Source of the DNA: Gammaproteobacteria bacterium
GTDB lineage: Bacteria > Pseudomonadota > Gammaproteobacteria > Chromatiales > Chromatiaceae
DNA: 64,000 nt
Reading direction: 5' to 3'
Assembly (NCBI GenBank): GCA_011390365.1
Contig: JAABSM010000005.1
Span: 19,893 to 83,892, forward strand
The position numbers and the translations under genes are program-made. Below are positions 1 through 10,852 of this stretch, piece after piece (within the stretch, counting starts at the first letter, position 1; every line of letters starts with the position of its first letter). The notes below the pieces were generated by a model. That model worked only from the letters and a program-made list of their open reading frames with translations. It was not told where the DNA came from and did not search any database.

Positions 1-310
1 TCTGCGTGTGCTTGCGTATCCCCATCACCGCCAGGAAGATCACACCGCCCAGAAACAGCATCCAGCCCACCTCGGGCACGAATATCATCGCCACCACCGC
101 GAAGACGACCAGGGGGTGGGTCCAGCGCGCCCGCAACGAGCGAGTCGCCACCGTCGGCGTATCCGCGCAGCGATAGCAGCGTTGCGGCAGGATGGCGCCC
201 TCCCCCATCACCAGCAAGCGCTTGCGCCGCCAGATGCCGCCGTGTCCGTCCTTGAAGGCCTCAAGGCTGCTCGCGGGCGGGCGGTAGGGATTGTCGACTT
301 CATCATTCAA
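1..310 (-). CDS. Partial hypothetical membrane protein (N-terminal part; 3' end beyond window)
   Basis: Reads leftward off the window edge. I place the start at a TTG (310-308) because a GGAG ribosome-binding site lies 7 nt upstream and no ATG in that frame is nearby. The visible 103 residues start with an NPYRPP-type leader, then a short soluble part with a Cys-x-x-Cys pair (PQRCYRCAD), then two hydrophobic segments at about residues 63-95. This layout is common in small uncharacterised proteobacterial membrane proteins. I do not recognise a function. It is divergent from prfB. Confidence 0.6.
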   Translation of the reverse strand, partial: MNDEVDNPYRPPASSLEAFKDGHGGIWRRKRLLVMGEGAILPQRCYRCADTPTVATRSLRARWTHPLVVFAVVAMIFVPEVGWMLFLGGVIFLAVMGIRKHTQ

Positions 311-477
311 GGGATATCTCCACGACTGGCGGTACCGGCGGCTCCGATTTTTCGGTGATGGGGGATTTTGGCCCGATTTCGATTCTGTAGTAACATGGGC
401 GATTGGCTCGAATTCGCCCGAGAACGCCCGCCCCTCCATCTTCTCGGGGCGCGCGCCCCATTCTACCCGAGGTAACC

Positions 478-1576
478 ATGCAGGACATCAACCCCATTGT
501 AAACCGGATCACCGACCTCCAAGGGCGCACCCAGGCCCTGAGGGGGTATCTTTGACTTCGAGGACAAGAAGGAACGCCTGACCGAGGTCCTTCGGGAGCT
601 CGAAGAACCGGACGTGTGGAACGATCCGGGGCGCGCCCAGACCCTGGGTCGCGAGCGCGCCCAGCTGGAGGCGGTGGTCGAGACCATCGAAGAGCTGGAG
701 GGTGGCCTGACCGATGCCCGCGATCTGCTGGAGATGGCCGTCGAAGAGGGTGACGAGGAGACCGTCGCCGCGGTGGACGGGGATGTCGACGGCTTCGAGG
801 GCAAGGTCGGCGAGCTGGAGTTTCGCCGCATGTTCGCCGGCGAGATGGACCCGAACAACGCCTTTCTGGACATCCAGGCAGGCTCCGGCGGCACCGAGGC
901 CCAGGACTGGGCGGAGATGCTGCTGCGCATGTACCTGCGCTGGGGCGAGGCCAGGGGCTTCAAGACCGAATTGATGGAGGTCTCCCCCGGCGAAGTGGCG
1001 GGCATCAAGTCCGCCACCATCAAGTTCGACGGCGACTACGCCTTCGGCTGGCTGCGCACAGAGATCGGCGTGCATCGACTGGTGCGCAAGTCCCCGTTCG
1101 ATTCGGGCAATCGCCGCCATACCTCATTCGCCGCGGTCTTTGTCTCGCCGGAAATCGACGACTCCATCGAGATCGATATCAACCCGGCGGACCTGCGCAT
1201 TGATGTCTACCGCGCCAGTGGCGCCGGCGGCCAGCATGTCAACCGCACCGAGTCGGCGGTACGCATCACCCATAACCCCACCGGGGTGGTGGTCCAGTGC
1301 CAGAACGACCGTTCCCAGCACAAGAACAAGGACCAGGCGATGAGGCAGCTCAAGGCCAAGCTCTACGAACTGGAGATCCAGAAACGCAACGCCGACCAGC
1401 AGGCGCTGGAAGAGACCAAGTCCGACATCGGCTGGGGCAGCCAGATCCGCTCCTACGTCCTCGACCAGTCCCGCATCAAGGACCTGCGCACCGGGGTGGA
1501 GACGGGCAACACCCAGGCGGTGCTGGATGGCGGGCTGGATCTCTTCATCAAGGCCAGCCTCAAGAGCGGATTGTGA
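478..1576 (+). CDS. prfB: Peptide chain release factor 2 (programmed +1 frameshift)
   Basis: RF2 recognises UGA and UAA stop codons and triggers peptide release at the ribosome. The gene is in two frames: 478-552 encodes 25 residues, an in-frame TGA follows at 553-555, and reading resumes in +1 from 554 to 1576. The total is 365 residues, the same length as E. coli RF2. The catalytic GGQ motif is at residues 250-252 ([12 protein letters not shown]), and the stop-codon-reading SPF motif lies in [12 protein letters not shown]. Without the frameshift the product would be a 25-residue stub. E. coli and many relatives have prfB directly before lysS; here about 1.4 kb of mobile and accessory DNA lies between them. 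Confidence 0.97.
541..556 (+). promoter_or_regulatory. RF2 autoregulatory +1 frameshift site
   Basis: AGGGGGTATCTTTGAC matches the classical E. coli prfB site: an internal Shine-Dalgarno-like AGGGGG, a 3-nt spacer, the slippery codon CTT (550-552), then TGA (553-555) followed by C. When RF2 is scarce, termination at the UGA is slow and the ribosome slips by +1 to make full-length RF2. The mechanism is established for this motif; its use here is inferred from the exact match and the continuous RF2 homology on both sides. Confidence 0.95.
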
Positions 1577-1606
1577 GGGGTGAGGGCTGAGGGCTGAGGA
1601 CATTGT

Positions 1607-1664
1607 GCTGGTTCCCACGCGCCGCGTGGGAACCCTAACCGGCGCGCTGCGCCATGATCGAAAC
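1607..1664 (+). repeat. REP-like palindromic repeat, copy A
   Basis: A 58-nt unit with the hairpin GGTTCCCACGCG...CGTGGGAACC at 1610-1634, followed by a conserved GC-rich tail ending GATCGAAAC. It is identical to copy C (1836-1893) except for one base in the hairpin loop. It belongs to a family seen at least six times in this window and is probably mobilised by the adjacent RAYT. Confidence 0.85.
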
Positions 1665-1753
1665 ACCCCGGCGAAGGCGGCAATGTGAGTCTGCCCAAAC
1701 ATCGCCGGCACTACAGATGGGAGTGGCGCGGGGGGGGGCCAGCCGCGCCTCTC

Positions 1754-1815
1754 GGCGATTAGGGCGCAGCGCGCCAGACTCGCGTTCCCACGCAGCGCGT
1801 GGGAACGAGCCTTCA
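1754..1815 (-). repeat. REP-like palindromic repeat, copy B (inverted)
   Basis: Same hairpin and GC-rich tail as copy A in opposite orientation, giving a head-to-head pair with A. The roughly 90 bp between A and B holds no gene I can support. The sequence following B (ATAGTACTGA) resembles the one following copy D (ATAGTGCTGA), so A-B and C-D look like two versions of the same composite unit. Confidence 0.75.
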
Positions 1816-1835
1816 TATAGTACTGAAATTACTTT

Positions 1836-1893
1836 GCTGGTTCCCACGCGCTGCGTGGGAACCCTAACCGGCGCGCTGCGCCATGATCGAAAC
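1836..1893 (+). repeat. REP-like palindromic repeat, copy C (abuts transposase)
   Basis: Differs from copy A by one base over 58 nt. It ends 2 nt before the start codon of the REP-associated transposase, so the repeat tail forms the gene's immediate leader. REPs flanking a RAYT gene on both sides in opposite orientation is the usual arrangement for this class. Confidence 0.85.
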
Positions 1894-1895
1894 CA

Positions 1896-2429
1896 ATGCC
1901 GAGAAGCCGCTACCAAGTCTGTGACCCCGACGCGCCCCACTTCTTCACCTGCACGGTGTTGAACTGGATTCCGGTCTTCACGCGACCGGAGACCGCGGGT
2001 ATCCTGCTTGAGGCCTTACAGCATCGACAGGAAAAACACGACTGGCGACTGTATGGTTATGTGATTCTGGAGAACCACTGCCACTTCGTCGCCCAGGCGC
2101 CCAAGCTGGACGAGCAGATAGCCCGCTTCAAGTCTTACACCGCTCGGAAGATCATTGATTATCTGCAAGAGCACCGTGTGGCGCGGATTCTCGATCAGCT
2201 CCGGGCACTGAAGAAGAGCCACAAGGTCGAGAGCGAGTTTCAGTTCTGGGAAGAAGGGAGCCACCCGCAGATCCTTTTCACCGAGGATGTACTGAGGCAG
2301 AAACTGGAGTACATCCACTATAATCCGGTGAAACGAGGTTATGTGGACCTGCCGGAACACTGGCGTTATTCGAGCGCACGGAACTATCAGGACATTGAAG
2401 GACTGATTCCCGTCTACAGATCTTGGTGA
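1896..2429 (+). mobile_element. REP-associated tyrosine transposase (RAYT, IS200-like Y1/HUH)
   Basis: A 177-residue single-domain Y1 transposase that nicks and joins single-stranded REP DNA. The HUH metal-binding motif is at residues 61-63 (ENHCHFV). A candidate nucleophilic tyrosine is Tyr81 (FKSYTARKI). The C-terminal signature YIHYNPVKRGYV is typical of RAYT-type transposases. The gene is bracketed by inverted copies C and D of the same REP, which supports it as the enzyme that spread this family. It lies between prfB and lysS in the same direction, so it may be read from the prfB promoter. It appears intact, with no frameshift. Confidence 0.9.
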
Positions 2430-2468
2430 TTAGGGCGCGGCGCGCCGGGCTGGCGTTCCCACGCGGCG
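2430..2468 (-). repeat. REP-like repeat, copy D, first half
   Basis: Inverted REP directly after the transposase stop codon, with the GC-rich tail then the left hairpin arm TTCCCACGCGGCG. The hairpin is split by the 149-bp element at 2469-2617. The second arm continues at 2618 (CGGCGCGTGGGAACGAG). Confidence 0.8.
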
Positions 2469-2617
2469 AGACTGTGAAAGTATTCTGAAAAAGCCCCTCT
2501 CCCCGAGGGAGAGGGGTTGGGGTGAGGGCAAGAATCAAGCACTTGCGCTCGAATCATGCCCTCACCCCGGCCCTCTCCCAAAGGGAGAGGGAGAAAGACA
2601 GAATACTTTCACAGTCT
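2469..2617. mobile_element. 149-bp MITE-like element inserted in REP copy D
   Basis: Perfect 19-bp terminal inverted repeats (AGACTGTGAAAGTATTCTG at 2469-2487 and its reverse complement at 2599-2617) are flanked by a 5-bp direct repeat CGGCG (2464-2468 and 2618-2622). Removing the element and one CGGCG restores TTCCCACGCGGCGCGTGGGAA, exactly the hairpin of the intact copies at 27341 and 43991. No protein is encoded. The interior carries two inverted copies of a CCCTCTCCC/GGGAGAGGG repeat also found at about 44287. The mobilising transposase is not in this window. Confidence 0.85.
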
Positions 2618-2675
2618 CGGCGCGTGGGAACGAGCCTTTTTTATAGTGCTGAGGATATTAAACCGGAGCAACGCG

Positions 2676-2915
2676 ATGAAGCGTATAGAGGTTCATGCGA
2701 AGTGGGATGCGGAAGCGGAAGTCTGGGTGGCGGAAAGCGCTCAGGTACCGGGCTTGGTTACCGAGGCCGCTACCGCGGAAGAGCTGGAGGCCAAGTTGAA
2801 GATCTTGATTCCGGAGCTTTTACTTGAAAACGGGCTGCTTTCCGCCGGTGAATCCACCGACATTCCCATCCGCCTCCGCGAAGAACGAGAGCTGGATTTT
2901 TCCGTTCGCGCTTAG
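2676..2915 (+). CDS. DUF1902 / HicB-like antitoxin, toxin partner lost
   Basis: 79 residues, starting at the ATG 8 nt after a GGAG site. The pattern of a WD-x-EA-x-VWVA start followed by VPGLVTEA and an EEL-KLKILIPELL helix is typical of DUF1902, the short HicB-like antitoxin fold. In intact loci a HicA toxin gene follows within a few bases. Here only a stub of such a gene follows (see 2924), so this is an orphan antitoxin. It may still bind related toxins or its own promoter; that is inference. Confidence 0.8.
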   Translation: MKRIEVHAKWDAEAEVWVAESAQVPGLVTEAATAEELEAKLKILIPELLLENGLLSAGESTDIPIRLREERELDFSVRA

Positions 2916-2975
2916 CAGCAAAGATGCCCGACTTCACCCCAGACCTGAAACGCAAACTCAAAATCGATACAAACC

Positions 2976-4544
<1,569 letters not shown>

Positions 4545-4871
4545 ACCAGCAACAAATAGACAGGATTAACAGGATTTCTCAGGATTGACAGGATTTTTTG
4601 ATCAGGCACCCTCGGAGCCTACAGACTTGGGTATCCATCTCCTGCAATCCCGGCCACCCCGCCGGACGCTTTTTGAAAATCCGTCCGCACCGTTACAACT
4701 ACCCCAAAACCGGTGAAAGTCCAACCACATTGGGATGTGTGTAACGGTGGGGACCGGGCAGCAAGTCCCGTCCCGCTGCAGGAGCACAACCATAACCCCT
4801 TTCGCGCCGAATAGAGAAAATCCTGTAAATCCTGCGAAATCCTGTTAATCCTGTCCATTACCCAACCCGCC
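4545..4871. repeat. Intergenic repeat element bounded by ACAGGATT-type inverted ends
   Basis: No supported gene. The left end (about 4555-4596) carries GACAGGATTAACAGGATTTC and the right end (about 4817-4858) carries the same pattern in reverse complement (AATCCTGTTAATCCTGTCC). The interior is unremarkable. The same ends recur at 52591, 53921 and 54191, so this is a dispersed intergenic repeat family, possibly a non-autonomous element. Confidence 0.7.
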
Positions 4872-5354
4872 ATGACCACCCAAGCAAACTACCACCTCCC
4901 CAACCTGGAAGCCCAAATGACCTTCGGGGCCTTGCTCGGTCGAACCGCGCCGCCATCGGCGCTGGTGCGTCTGGAAGGCGATCTGGGGGCGGGGAAGACG
5001 ACGCTGGCGCGTGGGTTGCTGCGGGGATTGGGCTACGAGGGCACGGTGCGCAGTCCGACCTATACCCTGATGGAGCCCTACGAGGCAGCTGGCCGACACT
5101 GCGTGCACTTCGACCTCTATCGCCTGGCCGATGCGGAGGAGCTGGAGTTTCTCGGCATTCGTGACCTGCTGGCGGGCGACACCCTGATCCTGGTCGAGTG
5201 GCCGGAGCGGGGCGAGGGGGTACTTCCGACCGGGGATCTGCGCATTGACTTGAACTACCAGCGCCAAGGTCGTGAAATCACACTGATCCCGCAAAGCGAG
5301 ATCGGGGAGGGGTGGCTCGCTCGCGTAACTTCCGAAGCTAGCGGCTTTTTTTAA
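4872..5354 (+). CDS. tsaE: tRNA threonylcarbamoyladenosine biosynthesis ATPase TsaE
   Basis: ATPase subunit of the TsaBDE complex that makes t6A37 in ANN-decoding tRNAs. 160 residues. The Walker A loop GDLGAGKT is at residues 36-43, and the family motifs SPTYTLMEPYE and HFDLYRL follow. It lies before an AmiB/AmiC-type amidase, as in E. coli (tsaE-amiB). The last codons (GGC TTT TTT TAA) end in a T-run after a short GC-containing hairpin, so a weak terminator could overlap the stop codon. Confidence 0.95.
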   Translation: MTTQANYHLPNLEAQMTFGALLGRTAPPSALVRLEGDLGAGKTTLARGLLRGLGYEGTVRSPTYTLMEPYEAAGRHCVHFDLYRLADAEELEFLGIRDLLAGDTLILVEWPERGEGVLPTGDLRIDLNYQRQGREITLIPQSEIGEGWLARVTSEASGFF

Positions 5355-5394
5355 TCAAGATTACAAAGAAGTCCCTTTTATCGATTGAAATATA

Positions 5395-5423
5395 TTGGAT
5401 TTTTTCGCGGCGCGTGCTATTGT
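5395..5423 (+). promoter_or_regulatory. Putative sigma70 promoter for the amidase gene
   Basis: TTGGAT (5395-5400), a 17-nt spacer, then TATTGT (5418-5423), placed 37 nt before the amidase start. The tsaE-amidase gap is AT-rich compared with its surroundings, which fits an internal promoter. Judged by consensus only. Confidence 0.45.
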
Positions 5424-5460
5424 TTGGGCATCACTGCTCAAACGGACTTCGCGTGCAACG

Positions 5461-6762
5461 ATGAAAAAAATCCTCGCCCTGCTCTTCATCCTTGTTTCCC
5501 TGCCCCTCCACGCCGGCCAGGTCTCGGTATCCGCGCCCAAGTGGTGGGCGGAGGGCAACACCACCTCGGTGGCCTTCGACCTGAGCGCACCGACCAAATA
5601 CACCTTCTTTACCCTGGACAACCCGAACCGGCTCGTCGTCGATTTCCGGGATGCCCGCTATACCGGCAACCGCAACATGCCGGTGGCCGGCCATCCCCTG
5701 ATCAAGCGCATCCGCGGCGGCGTGCGCAAGGGGGGCGATTACCGGGTGGTGCTCGATCTCTCCGGCAAGGTCGACGCCAGCAGCTTCGTCTCCAGCCAGG
5801 GCAAGCGGGTCATCCTCGAACTGCGCGGAGATCATGGCGCGCCAATATTGGTGCGTCACGAAAAGCCCGCCAGTAAGCCCGCACCCGCCCCGCAGCCCGT
5901 CGCCACCCGCACGCCCGCGCCGCGCAGCCAGGCGATGGCCAGTCAGCCCCGCCTGAACACCATCTTGCGCCGCCCCGCGATCAGCACGGGTCGCGACGTG
6001 GTAGTAGTCATCGATGCCGGCCATGGCGGCCATGATATCGGCGCCCAAGGCCAGCATGGCACCCGTGAGAAGGACGTGGTGCTGGGGATCTCCAAGCGCC
6101 TGGCCAACCTGATCAATCAGGAAGAGGGCATGCGCGCGGTGTTGACCCGTGACGGCGACTACTTCATCAAGCTGCGGGATCGCATGCGCATCGCCCGCGA
6201 TGCAAAGGCGGACCTGTTCGTCTCGGTCCACGCCAACGGCTACAAGAACGGCCTCGCCAAGGGCGCATCGATCTTCATCCTCTCCCCCAGCGGCGCCTCC
6301 AGCGAGGCGGCGAAACTGCTGGCCGAGAAGGAGAACAGCGCCGAGAGTATCGGCAACATCGAACTCTACGACAAGGATGACGACCTCAAGGCGGTATTGA
6401 TCGACCTCTCCCAGGCCGCCATCATCCAGGAGAGCCACGATGTCGCCGCCCGGGTCCTGAACCAGATGAAGGGTCTCGGTCGAATCCACATGAGCTCGGT
6501 GCAGAAGGCCGGTTTCGCGGTACTCAAGTCTCCAGACGTCCCCTCGATCCTGGTGGAGACCGCCTTCATCACCAATCCGGGTGAGGAGCGCAAACTGCGC
6601 AGCGCCTCTCAACAGGAGGAGTATGCGCGAGCGATCCTCGCCGGCGCACGGGAGTACTTTTACTCCAATCCACCGCGCGGCACCCTGATTGCCGAAAAGG
6701 TGCGCCACGAGCGCAGCCTGGCTGGCATCGAACGGGACTATTCGGCGATCCCCGAATCCTGA
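5461..6762 (+). CDS. amiC: N-acetylmuramoyl-L-alanine amidase (AmiB/AmiC type)
   Basis: Periplasmic zinc amidase that cleaves peptide stems from glycan strands during daughter-cell separation. 433 residues. The start at 5461 puts a signal peptide (MKKILALLFILVSLPLHAG) at the N-terminus. An AMIN domain follows (about 25-125), targeting the enzyme to peptidoglycan or the division site. After a Pro/Ala linker comes the Amidase_3 domain: VIDAGHGGHD with zinc ligand His188, SVHANGYKNG, and the C-terminal SILVETAFITNP. The helix that gates the active site in division amidases appears conserved (AEKENSAESIG). Activation by an EnvC/NlpD-like partner is expected but not encoded here. Position after tsaE would suggest the name amiB. 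Confidence 0.92.
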   Translation: MKKILALLFILVSLPLHAGQVSVSAPKWWAEGNTTSVAFDLSAPTKYTFFTLDNPNRLVVDFRDARYTGNRNMPVAGHPLIKRIRGGVRKGGDYRVVLDLSGKVDASSFVSSQGKRVILELRGDHGAPILVRHEKPASKPAPAPQPVATRTPAPRSQAMASQPRLNTILRRPAISTGRDVVVVIDAGHGGHDIGAQGQHGTREKDVVLGISKRLANLINQEEGMRAVLTRDGDYFIKLRDRMRIARDAKADLFVSVHANGYKNGLAKGASIFILSPSGASSEAAKLLAEKENSAESIGNIELYDKDDDLKAVLIDLSQAAIIQESHDVAARVLNQMKGLGRIHMSSVQKAGFAVLKSPDVPSILVETAFITNPGEERKLRSASQQEEYARAILAGAREYFYSNPPRGTLIAEKVRHERSLAGIERDYSAIPES

Positions 6763-6789
6763 TTCCCCGAACGCGGATTGCGGTAGCTC

Positions 6790-7686
6790 ATGGATCCCCG
6801 ACCACATTCCAACCATCAGCACGCAGGCGCCGAACGCCTCAGCTTCGTGCTGCCAGCGCTCAACGAGGAAGAGAACATCGGCGATGTGGTTGCGGCGATC
6901 CGTACACGCTACCCGGATGCCGAACTGATCGTGGTGGATGACGGCTCTACCGACGCCACCGCCGAGATCGCCCGCCAACACGGCGCCAAGGTCATCTCCC
7001 ACCCCTACAACACCGGCAATGGGGCATCCATCAAGAGCGGCGTCAACAACGCGACCGGCGATCTGGTGATCATGATGGACGCCGACGGCCAACACTCGCT
7101 GGATGATCTGCCCCGCCTGCTCCAGGCCATGACCCCCAGCGTCGAGATGGTAGTGGGCGCCCGTACCCTGCGCACCCACGCCAGCCATCGCCGCCTGCTG
7201 GGTAATGTACTGCTCAACAAGTTCGCCGGCCTGATGACCGGCAAGAAGATCCCGGACCTCACATCCGGCTTTCGCGTAGTTCGCCGCGATACCTTCAAGA
7301 AGCTACTCTATCTGCTACCCAACGGCTTCTCCTACCCCACTACCTCCACCATGGCCCATCTACGCCTGGGGCTGCCGATCGTCTTCGTGCCCATCGAGGC
7401 GCGCAGCCGCAAGGGCAAGAGCAAGATCAATCTGATCAGGGACGGGGTGAAGTTTCTGATCATCATCATGAAGATCACCACCCTCTTCTCACCCATGCGG
7501 GTCTTCTTCCCCACCAGCCTCGCCTTCTTCACCGCCGGCATCGTACGTTACAGCTGGTTCTACGCCACCACCGGCAACTTCTCCGGGATGGCCGGCGTCA
7601 TGTTCATCACCGCCATCCTCATCTTCCTGATTGGCCTGGTCTCGGAACAGATCACCTCGGTTCACTACAGCCTCTTCCGCCATTAG
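6790..7686 (+). CDS. Family 2 glycosyltransferase, polyprenyl-phosphate hexose synthase-like
   Basis: 298 residues. The GT-A domain shows PALNEEENIGDV, VVDDGSTDAT and the DXD-type MDADGQH motif, as in dolichyl/undecaprenyl-phosphate mannose or glucose synthases. Two C-terminal hydrophobic segments (about 235-285) would anchor it in the inner membrane. It starts 27 nt after the amidase stop in the same direction, so co-transcription is likely. Sugar and acceptor cannot be read from the sequence. It probably feeds a lipid-linked sugar to cell-envelope glycosylation. Confidence 0.85.
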   Translation: MDPRPHSNHQHAGAERLSFVLPALNEEENIGDVVAAIRTRYPDAELIVVDDGSTDATAEIARQHGAKVISHPYNTGNGASIKSGVNNATGDLVIMMDADGQHSLDDLPRLLQAMTPSVEMVVGARTLRTHASHRRLLGNVLLNKFAGLMTGKKIPDLTSGFRVVRRDTFKKLLYLLPNGFSYPTTSTMAHLRLGLPIVFVPIEARSRKGKSKINLIRDGVKFLIIIMKITTLFSPMRVFFPTSLAFFTAGIVRYSWFYATTGNFSGMAGVMFITAILIFLIGLVSEQITSVHYSLFRH

Positions 7687-9141
<1,455 letters not shown>

Positions 9142-9359
9142 AAGGCATCGCAATAGGCGGACCTTCTTCACCCATTAAATTTTCCTTGGCCAGACTTCCA
9201 GGATAGTGTGCTAGGTTATGGCTGTTTTGCCAGATCGCGCGACCGGTGGGTAGCCAGCGCCAGCTTAGGCCCGGACACCGGCTCCGGAAAGAACACAACA
9301 AACGGAAAAAGGGCGTACTGCCCCCAATTCACTCACCCGACAAGCAGGAGAACAACTTC

Positions 9360-10550
9360 ATGATCAAACCTCACGGTTCCGACACCCTGATGCCGCTGTT
9401 CGTATATGACTCGGAGAAGCACCACGCCCTGATGAAGGAGGCGGAAGGCCTGCCCTCGGTGGTGATCAGCTCCGCCGCCGCCGGCAACGCGGTGATGATG
9501 GGCGGCGGCTACTTCACCCCCCTCACCGGCTACATGAACGTCGCCGACGCCATGGGCTGCGCCGAGAAGATGATGACCACCTCCGGCGTCTTCTTCCCGG
9601 TCCCGGTGGTCAACCTGCTGGAGAACGTGGACGCCATCAAGGACGCCAAGCGCATCGCCCTGCGCGATCCCAACATGGAAGGCAACCCGGTCATCGCCAT
9701 CCAGGACGTGGAGGCGATCGAAGAGTTCACCCCCGAGCAGATGGAGACCATGACCCAGAAGGTCTATGGCACCACCGACTCCGAACACCCGGGCGTCGCC
9801 GCCTTTAACAGCGTCGGCCGCTTCTGCGTCTCCGGCCCGATCCAGGTGCTGCACTTCTCCTACTTCCAGGATGACTTCCCCGACACCTTCCGCACCGCCG
9901 TCGAGATCCGCAACGAGATCGCCGAGCGCGGCTGGAAGAAGGTCGTTGCCTTCCAGACCCGCAACCCCATGCACCTGGCCCACGAAGAGCTGTGCCACAT
10001 GGCCATGGACCGCCTCGGCTGCGACGGCCTGGTGATCCACATGCTGCTGGGCAAACTCAAGCCCGGCGACATCCCCGCCCCGGTGCGTGACGCCGCCATC
10101 CGCAAGATGGTCGAGCTCTACTTCCCGCCCAACAGCGCCATGGTCACCGGCTACGGCTTCGACATGCTCTACGCCGGTCCCCGCGAGGCGGTGCTGCATG
10201 CCCTGTTCCGCCAGAACATGGGCGCGACCCACTTCATCATCGGTCGCGACCACGCCGGCGTCGGCGACTACTACGGCGCCTTTGACGCCCAGACCATCTT
10301 CGACAACGACGTGCCGGAAGGCGCCCTGGAGATCGAGATCTTCCGCGCCGACCACACCGCCTGGTCCAAGAAGCTCAACAAGGTAGTGATGATGTGCGAA
10401 GCCCCGGACCACGCCAAGGAAGACTTCGTCCTCCTCTCCGGCACCAAGGTGCGCGAAATGCTCGGCCAGGGCATCGCCCCGCCCAAGGAGTTCTCCCGCC
10501 CTGAAGTGGCGCAGATCCTGATCGACTACTATCAGTCGCTCAACCACTAA
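9360..10550 (+). CDS. sat: ATP sulfurylase, dissimilatory Sat type
   Basis: Interconverts APS plus pyrophosphate with ATP plus sulfate. In sulfur oxidisers it works in the direction of ATP and sulfate formation, downstream of APS reductase. 396 residues, homomeric Sat type rather than CysDN. Catalytic motifs are QTRNPMHLAHE and GRDHAGVGDYYG. The start is set at the ATG at 9360, after an AGGAG site. No aprAB or qmo genes are adjacent, so the direction of use in this organism is inferred from the enzyme type only. A strong terminator follows at 10572. Confidence 0.93.
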   Translation: MIKPHGSDTLMPLFVYDSEKHHALMKEAEGLPSVVISSAAAGNAVMMGGGYFTPLTGYMNVADAMGCAEKMMTTSGVFFPVPVVNLLENVDAIKDAKRIALRDPNMEGNPVIAIQDVEAIEEFTPEQMETMTQKVYGTTDSEHPGVAAFNSVGRFCVSGPIQVLHFSYFQDDFPDTFRTAVEIRNEIAERGWKKVVAFQTRNPMHLAHEELCHMAMDRLGCDGLVIHMLLGKLKPGDIPAPVRDAAIRKMVELYFPPNSAMVTGYGFDMLYAGPREAVLHALFRQNMGATHFIIGRDHAGVGDYYGAFDAQTIFDNDVPEGALEIEIFRADHTAWSKKLNKVVMMCEAPDHAKEDFVLLSGTKVREMLGQGIAPPKEFSRPEVAQILIDYYQSLNH

Positions 10551-10571
10551 GCCGTTATTGCGGATGCGCCG

Positions 10572-10604
10572 AAAAAAGCCCGGCACTTGGTGTCGGGCTT
10601 TTTT
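10572..10604 (+). terminator. Rho-independent terminator after sat
   Basis: AAAAAAGCCCGGCAC, a TTG loop, then GTGTCGGGCTTTTTT. This is a 9-bp GC-rich stem with one G-T pair followed by six Ts, 21 nt after the sat stop codon. Confidence 0.92.
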
Positions 10605-10852
10605 GTTTCTGAAGTGACGGCTTCTGGCATTCTGTGTCAAGCCACTATTATGGAACACCCTATACTGAAACTTCCCAACTCCCGCACCACAGCTTCAGTA
10701 TGACCCTCCGCGGATTTCGATTTATGGGCGTCCCATCTCTTTCCACGGACTCCTCGCCCAGCGGCGCTGGGTAGGTTTATCGATACGGCCGGGGGATGGA
10801 GTTCACGCCTTACCGCGTGAAAGGCAATCGCACAGCCCAGGGCGCTACTCCG
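10605..10852. other. Intergenic region, degenerate repeat
   Basis: No gene supported. The stretch near 10795-10850 (ACGCCTTACCGCGTGAAAGG) resembles one at 46950-47007 (ACGCCTTGGCGCGTGAAGGG), suggesting a second, degraded family of dispersed repeats. Confidence 0.4.

Noticed and set aside
614-1576. prfB annotated from ATG 614 as a 320-residue protein
   Set aside because: Upstream frame to 554 and the frameshift leader to 478 encode conserved RF2 N-terminal residues; 614 is internal.
2464-2622. CRISPR-like repeat spacing near the REPs
   Set aside because: Repeats are inverted and unevenly spaced; no direct-repeat array and no cas genes.
4602-4793. Short minus-strand frames inside the 4545-4871 repeat element
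   Set aside because: No ribosome site, no similarity pattern, lie within repeat-bounded sequence.
5431-7188. 585-residue minus-strand open frame over the amidase and glycosyltransferase
   Set aside because: Shadow of two real genes; no domain, no ribosome site.
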